DNA of 64,000 bases, from the NCBI RefSeq assembly GCF_013074385.2, contig NZ_JABEYA020000003.1:124001-188000 (forward strand). Reading direction: 5' to 3'. Source of the stretch: Vibrio ostreicida. GTDB lineage: Bacteria > Pseudomonadota > Gammaproteobacteria > Enterobacterales > Vibrionaceae. Under the pieces are notes generated by a model. It saw only the letters and a list, made by a program, of their open reading frames with translations, searched no databases and was not told where the DNA came from. Each line of letters begins with the position of its first letter. Position 1 is the first letter of the stretch. The translations under genes were made by a program, and so were the position numbers. Of this stretch, positions 20,227 through 28,068 are shown piece by piece.

Positions 20227-20808
20227 TTAACCCAAACGCTTTTGATGCCGTTCGCGGGTTTCCAGTTTCTTGTCTGCACTTTTGCGCAGCAACACATACA
20301 CCGCGCCCGTACTGCCATGAAAATGCTGAGCACTGTGAACGCATTGCACATCTCGGAGTTGTTGCAGCCACTGGGCGACATAGCTTTTCAGCAAAGCGGG
20401 AGGGCTCGACTTTTCTCCGCGGCCATGCACGATAAGCACGGTACGAATGTCCATCTTATTGCATTGGCGCAGAAACTTTACCACCGCCTGCCGAGCTTCT
20501 TTCAGGGTATGGCGATGCAAATCCAGTTTGCCCTGAATCGGGTATTTACCCAATCGCAGCTTACGATAGACCCCGTCTTGGACCCCGTCCCGTTTAAACT
20601 CGATCACATCGTGAGGGTGTAGCATCGGCGCATGATCAAGTGAAAGTTGTTCCGAGTCACCCTCACTCAACCACACGGCGGCATCCCGTTTGGCCAACTG
20701 AGCCTCGGTAACGTGATGGTGCTTTTTATGCTCGGTGGTATCGTGTTTGATGGGCTTAACATCGCCCATCATTTCCATAAACAGGCCGAGATCGTTTTCT
20801 TGAGACAT
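20227..20808 (-). CDS. smrA: SmrA, Smr-domain endonuclease-like protein
   Basis: The 193-residue protein contains a C-terminal Smr domain (residues about 85-175): LDLHRHTLKEARQAV, VLIVHGRGEKSSPP and GSTGAVYVLLRK are the three conserved blocks. SmrA (E. coli YdaL) nicks DNA in vitro, and other Smr proteins act on RNA or ribosomes. The N-terminal part, with a His-rich HKKHHH stretch, matches the SmrA subgroup rather than SmrB. It lies upstream of rluF on the same strand but a terminator separates them. Confidence 0.88.
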   Translation of the reverse strand: MSQENDLGLFMEMMGDVKPIKHDTTEHKKHHHVTEAQLAKRDAAVWLSEGDSEQLSLDHAPMLHPHDVIEFKRDGVQDGVYRKLRLGKYPIQGKLDLHRHTLKEARQAVVKFLRQCNKMDIRTVLIVHGRGEKSSPPALLKSYVAQWLQQLRDVQCVHSAQHFHGSTGAVYVLLRKSADKKLETRERHQKRLG

Positions 20809-20891
20809 AACGGACGCTCAGAGAGGGAAATGTATAACCGTATTATACCCTTGAAGGTAGGGGAGTGATCAACACACAGGTAGGCAAAAAT

Positions 20892-20925
20892 AAAAAACCG
20901 AAGCAGACAAGCCCTCTGCTTCGGT
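20892..20925 (-). terminator. Terminator after the DUF3149 gene
   Basis: On the minus strand ACCGAAGCAGA / TCTGCTTCGGT (11-base stem, seven-base loop) is followed by TTTTTATTTTTG. Confidence 0.92.
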
Positions 20926-20961
20926 GCATAGCGAAAGCCTAATAATAAGGGCTAAGCGATT

Positions 20962-21102
20962 TTAGTGAGGAGATTTGTCGTTCATTACTTTATAAATGAA
21001 GTAACCGCCATAAAAGAGCATCAGACCTAAAGCACTAAATATGACCAACATAGAAGACAGTCCAACTGCGTTACCAAACAGGAGATTGAGCCAAAAGTCC
21101 AT
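20962..21102 (-). CDS. DUF3149 small membrane protein (46 residues)
   Basis: This gene was found by translating the minus strand; it encodes 46 residues beginning MDFWLNLLFGNAVGLSSM and ending NDKSPH. One hydrophobic segment (about residues 17-36) is a likely membrane span. It matches the DUF3149 peptides that I know from Vibrio and Shewanella, whose role is unknown. GGAGG lies just before the ATG and a strong terminator follows, so it is a one-gene unit. Confidence 0.85.
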   Translation of the reverse strand: MDFWLNLLFGNAVGLSSMLVIFSALGLMLFYGGYFIYKVMNDKSPH

Positions 21103-21359
21103 GTTTCCTCCAAATACAAAATAGTGATGACAGGGACTAAATTACTCGTTGGATCGACGGGTCATACTGATCTAGATCAAGGATGTGTGGGTCATAGCAT
21201 AAGGGGGATAAGCAATGTGCTGCTGTTCACATTTTGTCATCATTGGTCGTGTTTTCACCAAATAGGCTCGATAGGGAAAAAACCCAAGGAAATGGCTTGC
21301 GTTAGCAAACAGAATCCGTAATATAGCCATCCGTCGACGGGCATTCCCCAAAGACAACT

Positions 21360-21436
<77 letters not shown>

Positions 21437-21446
21437 TATTATTAGA

Positions 21447-21472
21447 CCCCGGCAGTCACTGCCGGGGTTTTT
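21447..21472 (+). terminator. Terminator after tRNA-Pro
   Basis: The ten-base stem CCCCGGCAGT / ACTGCCGGGG with a one-base loop centre is followed by TTTTT, eleven bases after the tRNA. Confidence 0.9.
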
Positions 21473-21687
21473 CGTTTTTATGCCCCCCAACATTGCTTGT
21501 TTAGCCCGTCAATGGCCTCTTTTATGTCGGCTCTTATCGAATAACAATCCCACCAATCTGAAGCCTATACCACACACTAAACTGGGCCTTTGAGGGAGTT
21601 TTCAGGATGTTTCACGAATAGTCTCGTTAGCTTTTGGCAAAAAAGGGAGATAATCAAGCCAGTATCCTTCCCTTGATAGAGTCATTT

Positions 21688-22830
21688 ATGAAACCAATAC
21701 AGACTATTTACCACCGCGCTCGTTTCGCCTTGTGTGATTCATCATCATCCGCTCTGAAGCTGGGTAAATTGGCCTTGGCGGAAAAGATTATCTCAGTAAA
21801 GAACATTGCCGATAAAGAGAAAATCGCTAATCTTAAAGATCGACTCGATAGGTTAAGCAAAAAACCACAGGCCAGAGAGTTAAGCCTCTCTATTCAAGAA
21901 TTAGAGAAAAAAGTCGTGAGCAGGGGAGAGAAATTGCGCAAAGCAAAGGCGGCTGCCAAGCTTGCGGGTCGGCCACAGACAACCAGCAGTGAGAGTGTAT
22001 ACCAACAAGCCCTAACGGTCATTAAAAGCGATCCTAAACTACTGCGAAGCCGGTGGGACACGAAACTGCAAAGCCGAGTAGAAAGCATGCTTTATGACGT
22101 CTATGCTGATGCCAAGCCTAAAGGGATGAGACCTTTAAATCAGCAACAAAAAACGGATCTGATGTTGGCTATCGATCGGGCGAGAAAAAACAAAAACATT
22201 AACGTGACGCCGCAAAACCTCGACGCCAAGCCATTTCCATTAGATCTCGATAATCTAGCGCCGGCCTTTGACGAATTTGCGTATTTTATCTCGCCACAGG
22301 AAATGCGTTTAGAAAATGATGGACCGCATTCAAGAATCGCTTTGACGGTCGATAGCCATAAAGCGCGCGAACTTGTTCCCTTCTTGGCTGATATTGTTGC
22401 GAAAGAGCCATGTATCGAAAGTGCAAAAATTATGGGCCCCGATGAACAAGGCAATCGGACTGACAGCGCGATTATCTATTTTAATCACGCGGACATAAAA
22501 AAAGCCAATGAGATCAGTGAAAAGATTAGTCAAAAAATTGGCCACACTTTGCTCCCTCATACCCCTACCGGCATGAAATGTTTGACACCAGGCGTCTCTT
22601 ATTCTGAATTTTCCGACATTCATCCTGACGGGGGAAAAACAAGTAGCAGTCATGGTTTGGCAAGAGCTCAAATTTTAACCAGCGCAATCAAATCCTATGC
22701 ACGACACGGAGGTCTTTCGGTAAAACACCTCGAACGAGAAATTGATGCGAAGTTTGAAAAGAGTGGCTACAACCGTCAGGACAATGCGTTACTGAAGACA
22801 TCCTCTAGTGAGCGGTTAAACGTTGGGTGA
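21688..22830 (+). CDS. HopA1-like effector-family protein
   Basis: This 380-residue protein is the only plus-strand gene in the island. The N-terminal 110 residues are charged and helical. The region from about 225 to 350 shows the pattern I associate with HopA1-type proteins: RIALTVDSHKARELVPFL, AKIMGPDEQGNRTDSAIIYF, TPTGMKCLTPGVSYSE and a final SSHGLARAQIL. HopA1 is a type III effector of Pseudomonas syringae, and relatives occur in many bacteria without type III secretion. ATG 21688 has only a weak ribosome site; the frame is open from a TTG at 21634. The family call is by eye and tentative. A secreted toxin role fits its position beside a type VI effector region. Confidence 0.5.
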   Translation: MKPIQTIYHRARFALCDSSSSALKLGKLALAEKIISVKNIADKEKIANLKDRLDRLSKKPQARELSLSIQELEKKVVSRGEKLRKAKAAAKLAGRPQTTSSESVYQQALTVIKSDPKLLRSRWDTKLQSRVESMLYDVYADAKPKGMRPLNQQQKTDLMLAIDRARKNKNINVTPQNLDAKPFPLDLDNLAPAFDEFAYFISPQEMRLENDGPHSRIALTVDSHKARELVPFLADIVAKEPCIESAKIMGPDEQGNRTDSAIIYFNHADIKKANEISEKISQKIGHTLLPHTPTGMKCLTPGVSYSEFSDIHPDGGKTSSSHGLARAQILTSAIKSYARHGGLSVKHLEREIDAKFEKSGYNRQDNALLKTSSSERLNVG

Positions 22831-22844
22831 TATAAGACACGGTG

Positions 22845-22870
22845 CCCCAGAACGCCATGAGGCTCTGGGG
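22845..22870 (-). repeat. Hairpin after P1
   Basis: CCCCAGA / TCTGGGG flanks a 12-base loop, 11 bases past the P1 stop. It is the most diverged of the six hairpins that follow the P genes. Confidence 0.6.
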
Positions 22871-22880
22871 TAAGATCCGG

Positions 22881-23762
22881 TTAGTTCGCCAGGGCTTTGG
22901 CGTAATCGAAAAGTTCGAACGTTTCCAATGTCTCAATGATTTGATCCAGTGGTAGTTGATACCCAAGACTTATAAGCTTTTTCACTAATTTGGTCTGTTT
23001 TTTATTGAAGTACGCTTTCTTAATCGAATAGTTCCATGGTAGATTGACGATGATCGGTTGATTGGGCTGTATTAATAAATACTGCTCAAAAACATCGGGT
23101 TCATGGCAAAAGAGAACACCTAGAAATGAGTGGTAATCTGACAACCCATCGCCTTCCTCAAAGGCCAAGTTAATGTTTATGCCCTTCTCAATTAACTTCT
23201 CAAACGCAGCCCTGCCTTTTTCTTCTTTTTTATATTTTTTGAAATAGTGATTGATCACCAAATTACTGGCCGACTTGTTAATGGATAAAGGTTCAAATTG
23301 AAAATGTTCAATTAAGTAATTAAAGGTATCGAATGCACTTTTGTTATCATTAAAAACTTGGACGATAAATTCATTATGATCAATTCTTCCGCCCAATGAG
23401 ATGATGTTTTTTATATAAAATAAATGAATGTCCCAGCTAAGATTACAGATGGTTTCTGCACCGGACAAATACAAAGTACCATCACGATTTAGTGGCGAGA
23501 GTAATTTAACCAGTGGGCAATACTCATAGGCTTTATGCATTCTATCAACGTTATCATTACATTCGTTAAGAATGTCAAGCTCTGTATAAATACCGGCTTT
23601 GATCAGCACTCGGACTCGTTCATAATTGAGCTCTTGGCTAACTTGTCTATCCCAAAGAATGATAGAGAGTGCATGTAATATATCCAAGGTTGGCAGTGTT
23701 ACTGGTGCCAAGTTGGCTTTGGCTAGAATTCGGTTGATGTTGTCGATGGTCTTTTCAGTCAT
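22881..23762 (-). CDS. P1: ~295-residue ankyrin-like candidate immunity protein (array member 1)
   Basis: P1 (293 residues) is the last and most diverged of six paralogues (P1-P6). All share an N-terminal MTE-x-TI-E-x-N-x-L start, the block YERVRVLIKAGI, then CPLVKLLSPLNRDGTLYLSG, a middle KLIEKGININL and an ending DYAKAL. The spacing of these helical blocks recalls degenerate ankyrin repeats; I do not recognise a named family. P1 shows FWxx changes such as LLSPLNRDG where the others have ILxPLERDG. It follows a decayed stub of the 131-residue gene that reads into the start codon. Candidate role: immunity against a type VI effector, inferred from context only. Confidence 0.7.
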   Translation of the reverse strand: MTEKTIDNINRILAKANLAPVTLPTLDILHALSIILWDRQVSQELNYERVRVLIKAGIYTELDILNECNDNVDRMHKAYEYCPLVKLLSPLNRDGTLYLSGAETICNLSWDIHLFYIKNIISLGGRIDHNEFIVQVFNDNKSAFDTFNYLIEHFQFEPLSINKSASNLVINHYFKKYKKEEKGRAAFEKLIEKGININLAFEEGDGLSDYHSFLGVLFCHEPDVFEQYLLIQPNQPIIVNLPWNYSIKKAYFNKKQTKLVKKLISLGYQLPLDQIIETLETFELFDYAKALAN

Positions 23763-23908
23763 AGTGTCACTCTATATTCAATATCAATTAACGCTTTGCA
23801 AACAGACATCGTGTCTAGGCGTGCCAGTGATAGCGATTGCTAGCATAGAACACCGCAGTCAAGGTATCGGCGGGTTCAAACTTAGGCACGCTAACATGCT
23901 CTTCGCCA
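23763..23908 (-). pseudogene. 3' remnant of the 131-residue immunity-like gene (before P1)
   Basis: Minus-strand translation gives HVSVPKFEPADTLTAVFY, similar to the HFSLPKVEADDALPAVFY of the intact 131-residue protein at 32396-32791. A stop then appears (HWHA*) and the end IEYRV matches again just before the P1 start. The 5' two thirds of the gene are missing. Confidence 0.75.
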
Positions 23909-23918
23909 TCTTTTTGGA

Positions 23919-24048
23919 TTGATAATTCAGCCCCTATCATACATAACTAACACGGCCTATATCCAATAAATTACGCAGTGAAAAGGTCTGTTAAGCGAGG
24001 AAAAATCAATAAATTTATGCATTTACGTGTAACCTCCCAAATTTAGGA
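23919..24048 (-). repeat. Leader copy A (diverged copy of the PAAR-gene upstream region)
   Basis: The plus-strand run begins TTGATAATTCAG and continues through TATCCAATAAATTACGCAGTGAAAA. It aligns base by base with 35922-36050 (copy D), which lies before the PAAR-like gene, and with copy C at 26753-26880. It joins directly to the gene remnant at 23908. No gene is present in 23909-24130. Confidence 0.75.
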
Positions 24049-24130
24049 TAGTTATGTGATTAATTTAATATTAATGGCGGGGTATTCTCTATTCTATCTT
24101 TTTGAAAAGGTCAGGATATCGATAAATACA

Positions 24131-24166
24131 TTGTCCCCCTAAGCGCGATTAGGGCTCAGGGGACAA
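24131..24166 (-). repeat. Hairpin after P2
   Basis: TTGTCCCC / GGGGACAA pairs across a loop that still contains TAAGC and GCTC. It ends four bases before the P2 stop codon. Confidence 0.65.
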
Positions 24167-24169
24167 GGC

Positions 24170-25066
24170 TTAGTGAGCAATTGCTTTGGCGTAATCGTCC
24201 AGCTCTTCTTCTTCCAACGACTCGATGATCTCATTCAGAGGCAGCGGATAACCCAAACCAATCAGTTTATGAACCAAACGTACTTGTTTATCATCGAAAA
24301 GTTCTTCTTTAATAGAAAAATCCCATGGTAAATTTGCAATAATTTGTTGGCTGGGTTTTTGCAATAAATACTGCTCAAAAAGTTCAGGGTCATAGCAAAA
24401 AGCAATTCCCAAGAAAGAGTTAAACTGAGAGTGCCAATCACCTTCCTCAATGGTCAGGTTAATATCAATGCCTTTTTCAATTAATTTTTCAAATGCTGCT
24501 TTGGCTTTTCTTTGTTCTTCTGAAGAGCCCTTTTTCCAATAATTATTGAGTATGATTGCCCCTGCAACAGAGTTGATTGTCTCTGGTTTAACAGTGAAGT
24601 TATCCAGAAGGTAGTTAAACAAATAAAACTCGCGTCTGTGCTCATTAAACACCCAACGTAACATACCATCACAGTCTACTTTGCCCCCGAGTAGGACAAT
24701 GCTTTTTATATAATCCAAATAAAGATCATAACATAGGTCTTCATAAAAGCTGTCACACCCAGAAAAATATAAGGTCCCATCACGCTCTAATGGTGAAAGT
24801 ATTTTGACCAGTGGGCAATGTTCATAAGATAAGTCCATATCTTCGACATCACTATTATAGAATTCCAGAATGTTGAGCTCGGTTAAAATACCTGCCCTAA
24901 GTAATACTCGGATTCGTTCAAAATTGGTTTCTTCACTAAAGTTGCTATCTTCAAGAATGGCATCTATCACTTCCCATATCTGGTAGTAAGACGTAATTTT
25001 TGCCACCGCTGCAAAGTTGGCTTGGGTTAGGCAATGGTTGATGCGTTCCATGGTCGGTTCAGTCAT
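24170..25066 (-). CDS. P2: ~295-residue ankyrin-like candidate immunity protein (array member 2)
   Basis: P2 has 298 residues. It shares with P3 the block SFYEDLCYDLYLDYIK and the linker YNSxVEDMDLSYE, and with P5 the C-terminal part (QKPSQQIIANLPWDFSIKEELF and ESLEEEELDDYAKAIAH). The mix suggests recombination among array members. It is acidic overall, with no signal peptide and no membrane span, so it is probably cytoplasmic. The start ATG lies two bases after the stop of a 131-residue-gene stub, which keeps the coupling seen in the intact pair (32396 region). Confidence 0.7.
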   Translation of the reverse strand: MTEPTMERINHCLTQANFAAVAKITSYYQIWEVIDAILEDSNFSEETNFERIRVLLRAGILTELNILEFYNSDVEDMDLSYEHCPLVKILSPLERDGTLYFSGCDSFYEDLCYDLYLDYIKSIVLLGGKVDCDGMLRWVFNEHRREFYLFNYLLDNFTVKPETINSVAGAIILNNYWKKGSSEEQRKAKAAFEKLIEKGIDINLTIEEGDWHSQFNSFLGIAFCYDPELFEQYLLQKPSQQIIANLPWDFSIKEELFDDKQVRLVHKLIGLGYPLPLNEIIESLEEEELDDYAKAIAH

Positions 25067-25190
25067 AGTTATACTCTGTATTCAATATCCCTAAGTTTTT
25101 TGTTGTGCGTCATCTCGTCCAGCAGGGCCAGTGAAAGGTAAAGAGCTTGCTGGTAGTAAAATACCGCGGGTAAAGTGTCGTCGACGCTCG
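25067..25190 (-). pseudogene. 3' remnant of the 131-residue immunity-like gene (before P2)
   Basis: The minus strand encodes VDDTLPAVFYYQQALYLSLA and continues to KKLRDIEYRV and a stop, nearly identical to the last 40 residues of the intact gene. Upstream of VDD the similarity stops. No start codon or 5' part remains. Confidence 0.85.
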
Positions 25191-25204
25191 AAGTTGATTG
25201 TTTC

Positions 25205-25325
25205 CGCTACCACACAATATAAAATCAACACTGCCTTTTATCTATAAGTTATGCTATAGAACAAGTAATTAAGTGAGTAAATATCAATAGAATGGCCTAT
25301 TTATTTGCCATCTCTCAAAATGCAA
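25205..25325 (-). repeat. Leader copy B (weak, diverged)
   Basis: This A/T-rich run between P3 and the P2 cassette shares scattered blocks with copies A and C (AATATCAATA, CTCTCAAAATGC). The match is weaker than A, C and D against each other. No gene is seen in it. Confidence 0.5.
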
Positions 25326-25360
25326 ATGGGTTATCGTCGTGGTATTATTAAAAAATATAA

Positions 25361-25387
25361 GCCCCTGAAAAGGAGAGGTTCAGGGGC
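25361..25387 (-). repeat. Hairpin after P3
   Basis: GCCCCTGAA / TTCAGGGGC pairs with a nine-base loop, ending 10 bases before the P3 stop codon. On the minus strand TTATATTTTTTAATAA follows, so it may act as a terminator. Confidence 0.7.
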
Positions 25388-25397
25388 AGTAGTTAGT

Positions 25398-26285
25398 TTA
25401 GATATCAAGGCCTTTAGCGTAATCGAACAGCTCTTTTTTTTCTAATTCAGAAACTATTTCATCTAGAGGCACATAATACTTTAGACTTATCAGATTTTCT
25501 ATTATTTGCATATGTTTTTCTCTGAAATAGCCATTTTTAATTACCTTACGCCATGGCAATCCTTTGACGATTTCTTTATTAGGCTGTTGCAGTAAATACT
25601 GTTCAAAAAACTCAGGATCAAAAATTAAGACTGCACCTAAAAAAGAATGATAATCTAACATCCCAGATTCTTCATCAAACGGAAAATTGATATCAATACC
25701 CTTTTCAATCAACTGTTTAAATATTCCTCTCCCTCGCTTTTCATGGCCATCATGTTTGAAATACTCCTCAGATAATATGTGTGCCGCGACAGTATTAATA
25801 GCGCTAGGTTTAAATTGAAAACTCTCCAGAAGGTAGTTAAACATCTCAAGCTCACACCTTGATTCAAAAACCCAGTACAACATACCATCATGATCCACTC
25901 TGCCTCCGAGTAGGACAATATTTTTTATATAATCCAAATAAAGATCATAACATAGGTCTTCATAAAAACTGTCAGATCCGGATAAATATAAGGTGCCATC
26001 TCGCTCTAATGGCGCCAGTATTTTAACTAGTGGGCAACCTTCATAAGATAAGTCCATATCTTCAACATAGCTATTATAGTATTCCAGAACATGTAACTCA
26101 GTTAAGAGATCTGCTTTAAGTAATACTCGAACCCGTTCAAAATTGGTTTCTTCGCTACAGTTGTCATCCTCAAGAATAGCATCCAGCACATCCCAAATAT
26201 TATCATAAAGTTCAGTAGATGTTAGCGTTGCTAAGTTGGCCTGAGCAAGACGTTGATTGATATGTTCGATGGTTGGTTCAGTCAT
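25398..26285 (-). CDS. P3: ~295-residue ankyrin-like candidate immunity protein (array member 3)
   Basis: P3 has 295 residues and is closest to P2 in its N-terminal half (EETNFERVRVLLKA, SFYEDLCYDLYLDYIK). Its C-terminal half is distinct (LPWRKVIKNGYFREKHMQI). It is preceded by an intact second copy of the 131-residue gene, whose stop is two bases before the P3 ATG. This is the only place besides 32396 where the two-gene pair survives whole. Function unknown; an immunity role is inferred from the neighbouring PAAR and nuclease genes. Confidence 0.72.
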   Translation of the reverse strand: MTEPTIEHINQRLAQANLATLTSTELYDNIWDVLDAILEDDNCSEETNFERVRVLLKADLLTELHVLEYYNSYVEDMDLSYEGCPLVKILAPLERDGTLYLSGSDSFYEDLCYDLYLDYIKNIVLLGGRVDHDGMLYWVFESRCELEMFNYLLESFQFKPSAINTVAAHILSEEYFKHDGHEKRGRGIFKQLIEKGIDINFPFDEESGMLDYHSFLGAVLIFDPEFFEQYLLQQPNKEIVKGLPWRKVIKNGYFREKHMQIIENLISLKYYVPLDEIVSELEKKELFDYAKGLDI

Positions 26286-26287
26286 GG

Positions 26288-26683
26288 TTACACTCTGTAT
26301 TCAATATCCCTAAGTTTTTTGTTATGCGTCATCTCGTCCAGCAGGGCCTGTGAGAGGTAGAGAGCTTGCTGGTAGTAAAATACCGTGGGTAAGGCATCAT
26401 CGACCTCCACTTTAGGCAGGCTAAAGTGATCCGCGGTGATCACGCGAAAGTTTTGATAAGCATGAGTATTGTTTGGATTAAGATAAGCGCCTTGGATCAG
26501 TTTAGGCGTAAGCTCACCTAACAGGTCCACCAGCTCGTTACGGATAAATACTCGAGGTGGGTTTAAGGTTAAGTCAAACGCCAAATCTGGTTCAACGCCG
26601 ATCACCTTATGCCCCAAGTGGGGCTTTACCGGGCACTGCAAATAACTCGCGGTATCGAGTTTAAAATAGCCGTCAATCACCAT
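26288..26683 (-). CDS. 131-residue candidate immunity protein, second copy
   Basis: The protein starts MVIDGYFKLDTASYLQCPVK and is about 90 percent identical by eye to the copy at 32396-32791; differences such as NPNNTHAY for NPNNSHAY are conservative. No signal peptide or membrane span is seen. The upstream gene in the intact locus (183 residues) is here reduced to its last ~20 codons, which overlap this start in the same way. I do not recognise the family. A retained immunity gene with its toxin lost is the simplest reading. Confidence 0.75.
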   Translation of the reverse strand: MVIDGYFKLDTASYLQCPVKPHLGHKVIGVEPDLAFDLTLNPPRVFIRNELVDLLGELTPKLIQGAYLNPNNTHAYQNFRVITADHFSLPKVEVDDALPTVFYYQQALYLSQALLDEMTHNKKLRDIEYRV

Positions 26684-26743
26684 AGTCGTTCATAGTCCTG
26701 TTGGGTACTGAGCACAATATCGTTGTGAAAGGGCGCCAGTGTC
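26677..26743 (-). pseudogene. 3' remnant of the 183-residue immunity-like gene
   Basis: The minus strand reads FHNDIVLSTQQDYERLW*, matching the end FHDDIVLSTEQDYELLW* of the protein at 32785-33336, with the same seven-base overlap into the 131-residue gene. Everything upstream is gone; the leader copy C begins within 15 bases. Confidence 0.85.
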
Positions 26744-26752
26744 GTTTTATTG

Positions 26753-26880
26753 ATTCATAATCCAGCCTCTATAATACAAAACCAACAGGGTCTCTCGCCA
26801 ATCAATTACGCAGTAAAACGGTGAGTAACGCGAGGAAATATCAATAAAATGATCGGTTTGCGTAGCACCTCTCAGAATGC
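26753..26880 (-). repeat. Leader copy C (diverged copy of the PAAR-gene upstream region)
   Basis: ATTCATAATCCAGCCTCTAT, CCAATCAATTACGCAGTAAAA and CACCTCTCAGAATG align with copy A (23919-24048) and copy D (35922-36050) in the same order and spacing. Here the leader is fused to the tail of the 183-residue gene, as if the PAAR and toxin genes between had been deleted. Confidence 0.75.
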
Positions 26881-26910
26881 GAAGGGGGTTATCGTTGAGG
26901 GAAATATTAA

Positions 26911-26937
26911 GCCCCTAAGCAGAATAAGCTTAGGGGC
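26911..26937 (-). repeat. Hairpin after P4
   Basis: GCCCCTAAGC / GCTTAGGGGC is a perfect ten-base stem with a seven-base loop, 10 bases past the P4 stop. The minus strand continues TTAATATTTCC. Confidence 0.75.
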
Positions 26938-26946
26938 AGAGTAATC

Positions 26947-27831
26947 TTAGTGAGCAAGGGCTTTGGCGTAATTAAAATATTCGTATTCTTCTAGTTCCGA
27001 AATTATTTCATCTACAGGCACATGATAACCAAGCTCGATAAGTTTATTTATTAAATGTAAGTGTTTGTCAGTGAAAGCCGCTTCACTAATAGGATATGAC
27101 CAAGGTAAGTTTTCAATAATATCTTGGCTGGGTCTCTGTAATAAATATTGCTCAAAAAGATCAGGTGAACAAAATAAAGCAGCACCGAGAAATGAGTGAA
27201 ATGCAGACATATGAGAGTTTTCATCGAAAGGTAGATTAATATCAATACCTTTTTCAATTAATCGGTTAAACAGAGCCCTATCTTCCTCATCTGAGTCTTC
27301 ATCGCTACAGTATTGCTTATATAATAATTGTGCTGCAACATAGTTTATTGTCTCTTTTTTAATATTGAAACTGTCCATTAAGTAATTAAACATCTCAACT
27401 TCGTATCTATCATCAAACAACCAACACAATAATCCATCATGGTCTACTCTTCCGCCGAGTAAGACAATACTTTTTATATAATCTAGATACAGATCCCAGC
27501 TGAGCTCGTAAATAGCTTCAGAGTCAGATAAATATAAAGTGCCATCTCGCTCTAGTGGCGCCAGTATTTTGACCAATGGACAGTATTCATAAGATAAGTC
27601 CATGTATTCGACTTTATTATTGTAGAGTTCTAGAACTTCTAGCTCTGATACTAAACCAGCTTTAAGTAATACTCGAATCCGCTCATAGTTAATTTCTTCA
27701 CTCAAGTTACTATTGTCAAGAATAGCATTTAGCACACACCAAATATTGTAATAGGATTTAGTCGGTTTTAGTTTTTCTAAGTTGGCTTGGGCTAAGCAAT
27801 GATTAATATGTTCGATGTTCAGTTCAGTCAT
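26947..27831 (-). CDS. P4: ~295-residue ankyrin-like candidate immunity protein (array member 4)
   Basis: P4 has 294 residues. From about residue 70 to the end it is nearly identical to P6 (only a handful of changes, for example FNYAKALAH for FDYAKALSH). Its first 65 residues differ strongly (KLKPTKSYYNIWCVLNAIL against SVTLTTPSFKLSKVINSIV). The central block EDSDEEDRALFNRLIEKGID is acidic. This half-identical, half-diverged pattern points to gene conversion between P4 and P6. It is preceded by a short stub of the 131-residue gene. Confidence 0.72.
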   Translation of the reverse strand: MTELNIEHINHCLAQANLEKLKPTKSYYNIWCVLNAILDNSNLSEEINYERIRVLLKAGLVSELEVLELYNNKVEYMDLSYEYCPLVKILAPLERDGTLYLSDSEAIYELSWDLYLDYIKSIVLLGGRVDHDGLLCWLFDDRYEVEMFNYLMDSFNIKKETINYVAAQLLYKQYCSDEDSDEEDRALFNRLIEKGIDINLPFDENSHMSAFHSFLGAALFCSPDLFEQYLLQRPSQDIIENLPWSYPISEAAFTDKHLHLINKLIELGYHVPVDEIISELEEYEYFNYAKALAH

Positions 27832-27887
27832 AGTTACACTCTGTATTCAATATCCCTAAGTTTTTTGTTATGCGTCATCTCGTCCAG
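27832..27887 (-). pseudogene. Short 3' stub of the 131-residue gene (before P4)
   Basis: Only the last ~18 codons remain (LDEMTHNKKLRDIEYRV and stop), two bases before the P4 start. Similarity ends sharply at 27887. Confidence 0.75.
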
Positions 27888-27971
27888 AAAAACCCGTAAG
27901 AGCGATAAAATCAAGTCATCAACTTAGCTTGGGTACATCGCTTGTTTATCTCAGTTAGTCCTATATTTTTA

Positions 27972-28034
27972 AGGGCGTTTAGCCAGTGTGCGAGACATCT
28001 AAAAAATAACCTGACACAGACTATTGAACGCCCT
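27972..28034 (-). repeat. Long-loop inverted repeat downstream of DUF4116 gene 1
   Basis: AGGGCGTT and AACGCCCT lie 47 bases apart, and the whole 63-base block is almost the same at 30226-30288. On the minus strand it is followed by TAAAAATATAG. It could be a terminator or a processing site. Confidence 0.55.
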
Positions 28035-28068
28035 GTACTTTTTTGTAGAGAGCCGTGAGCTTTCTACC

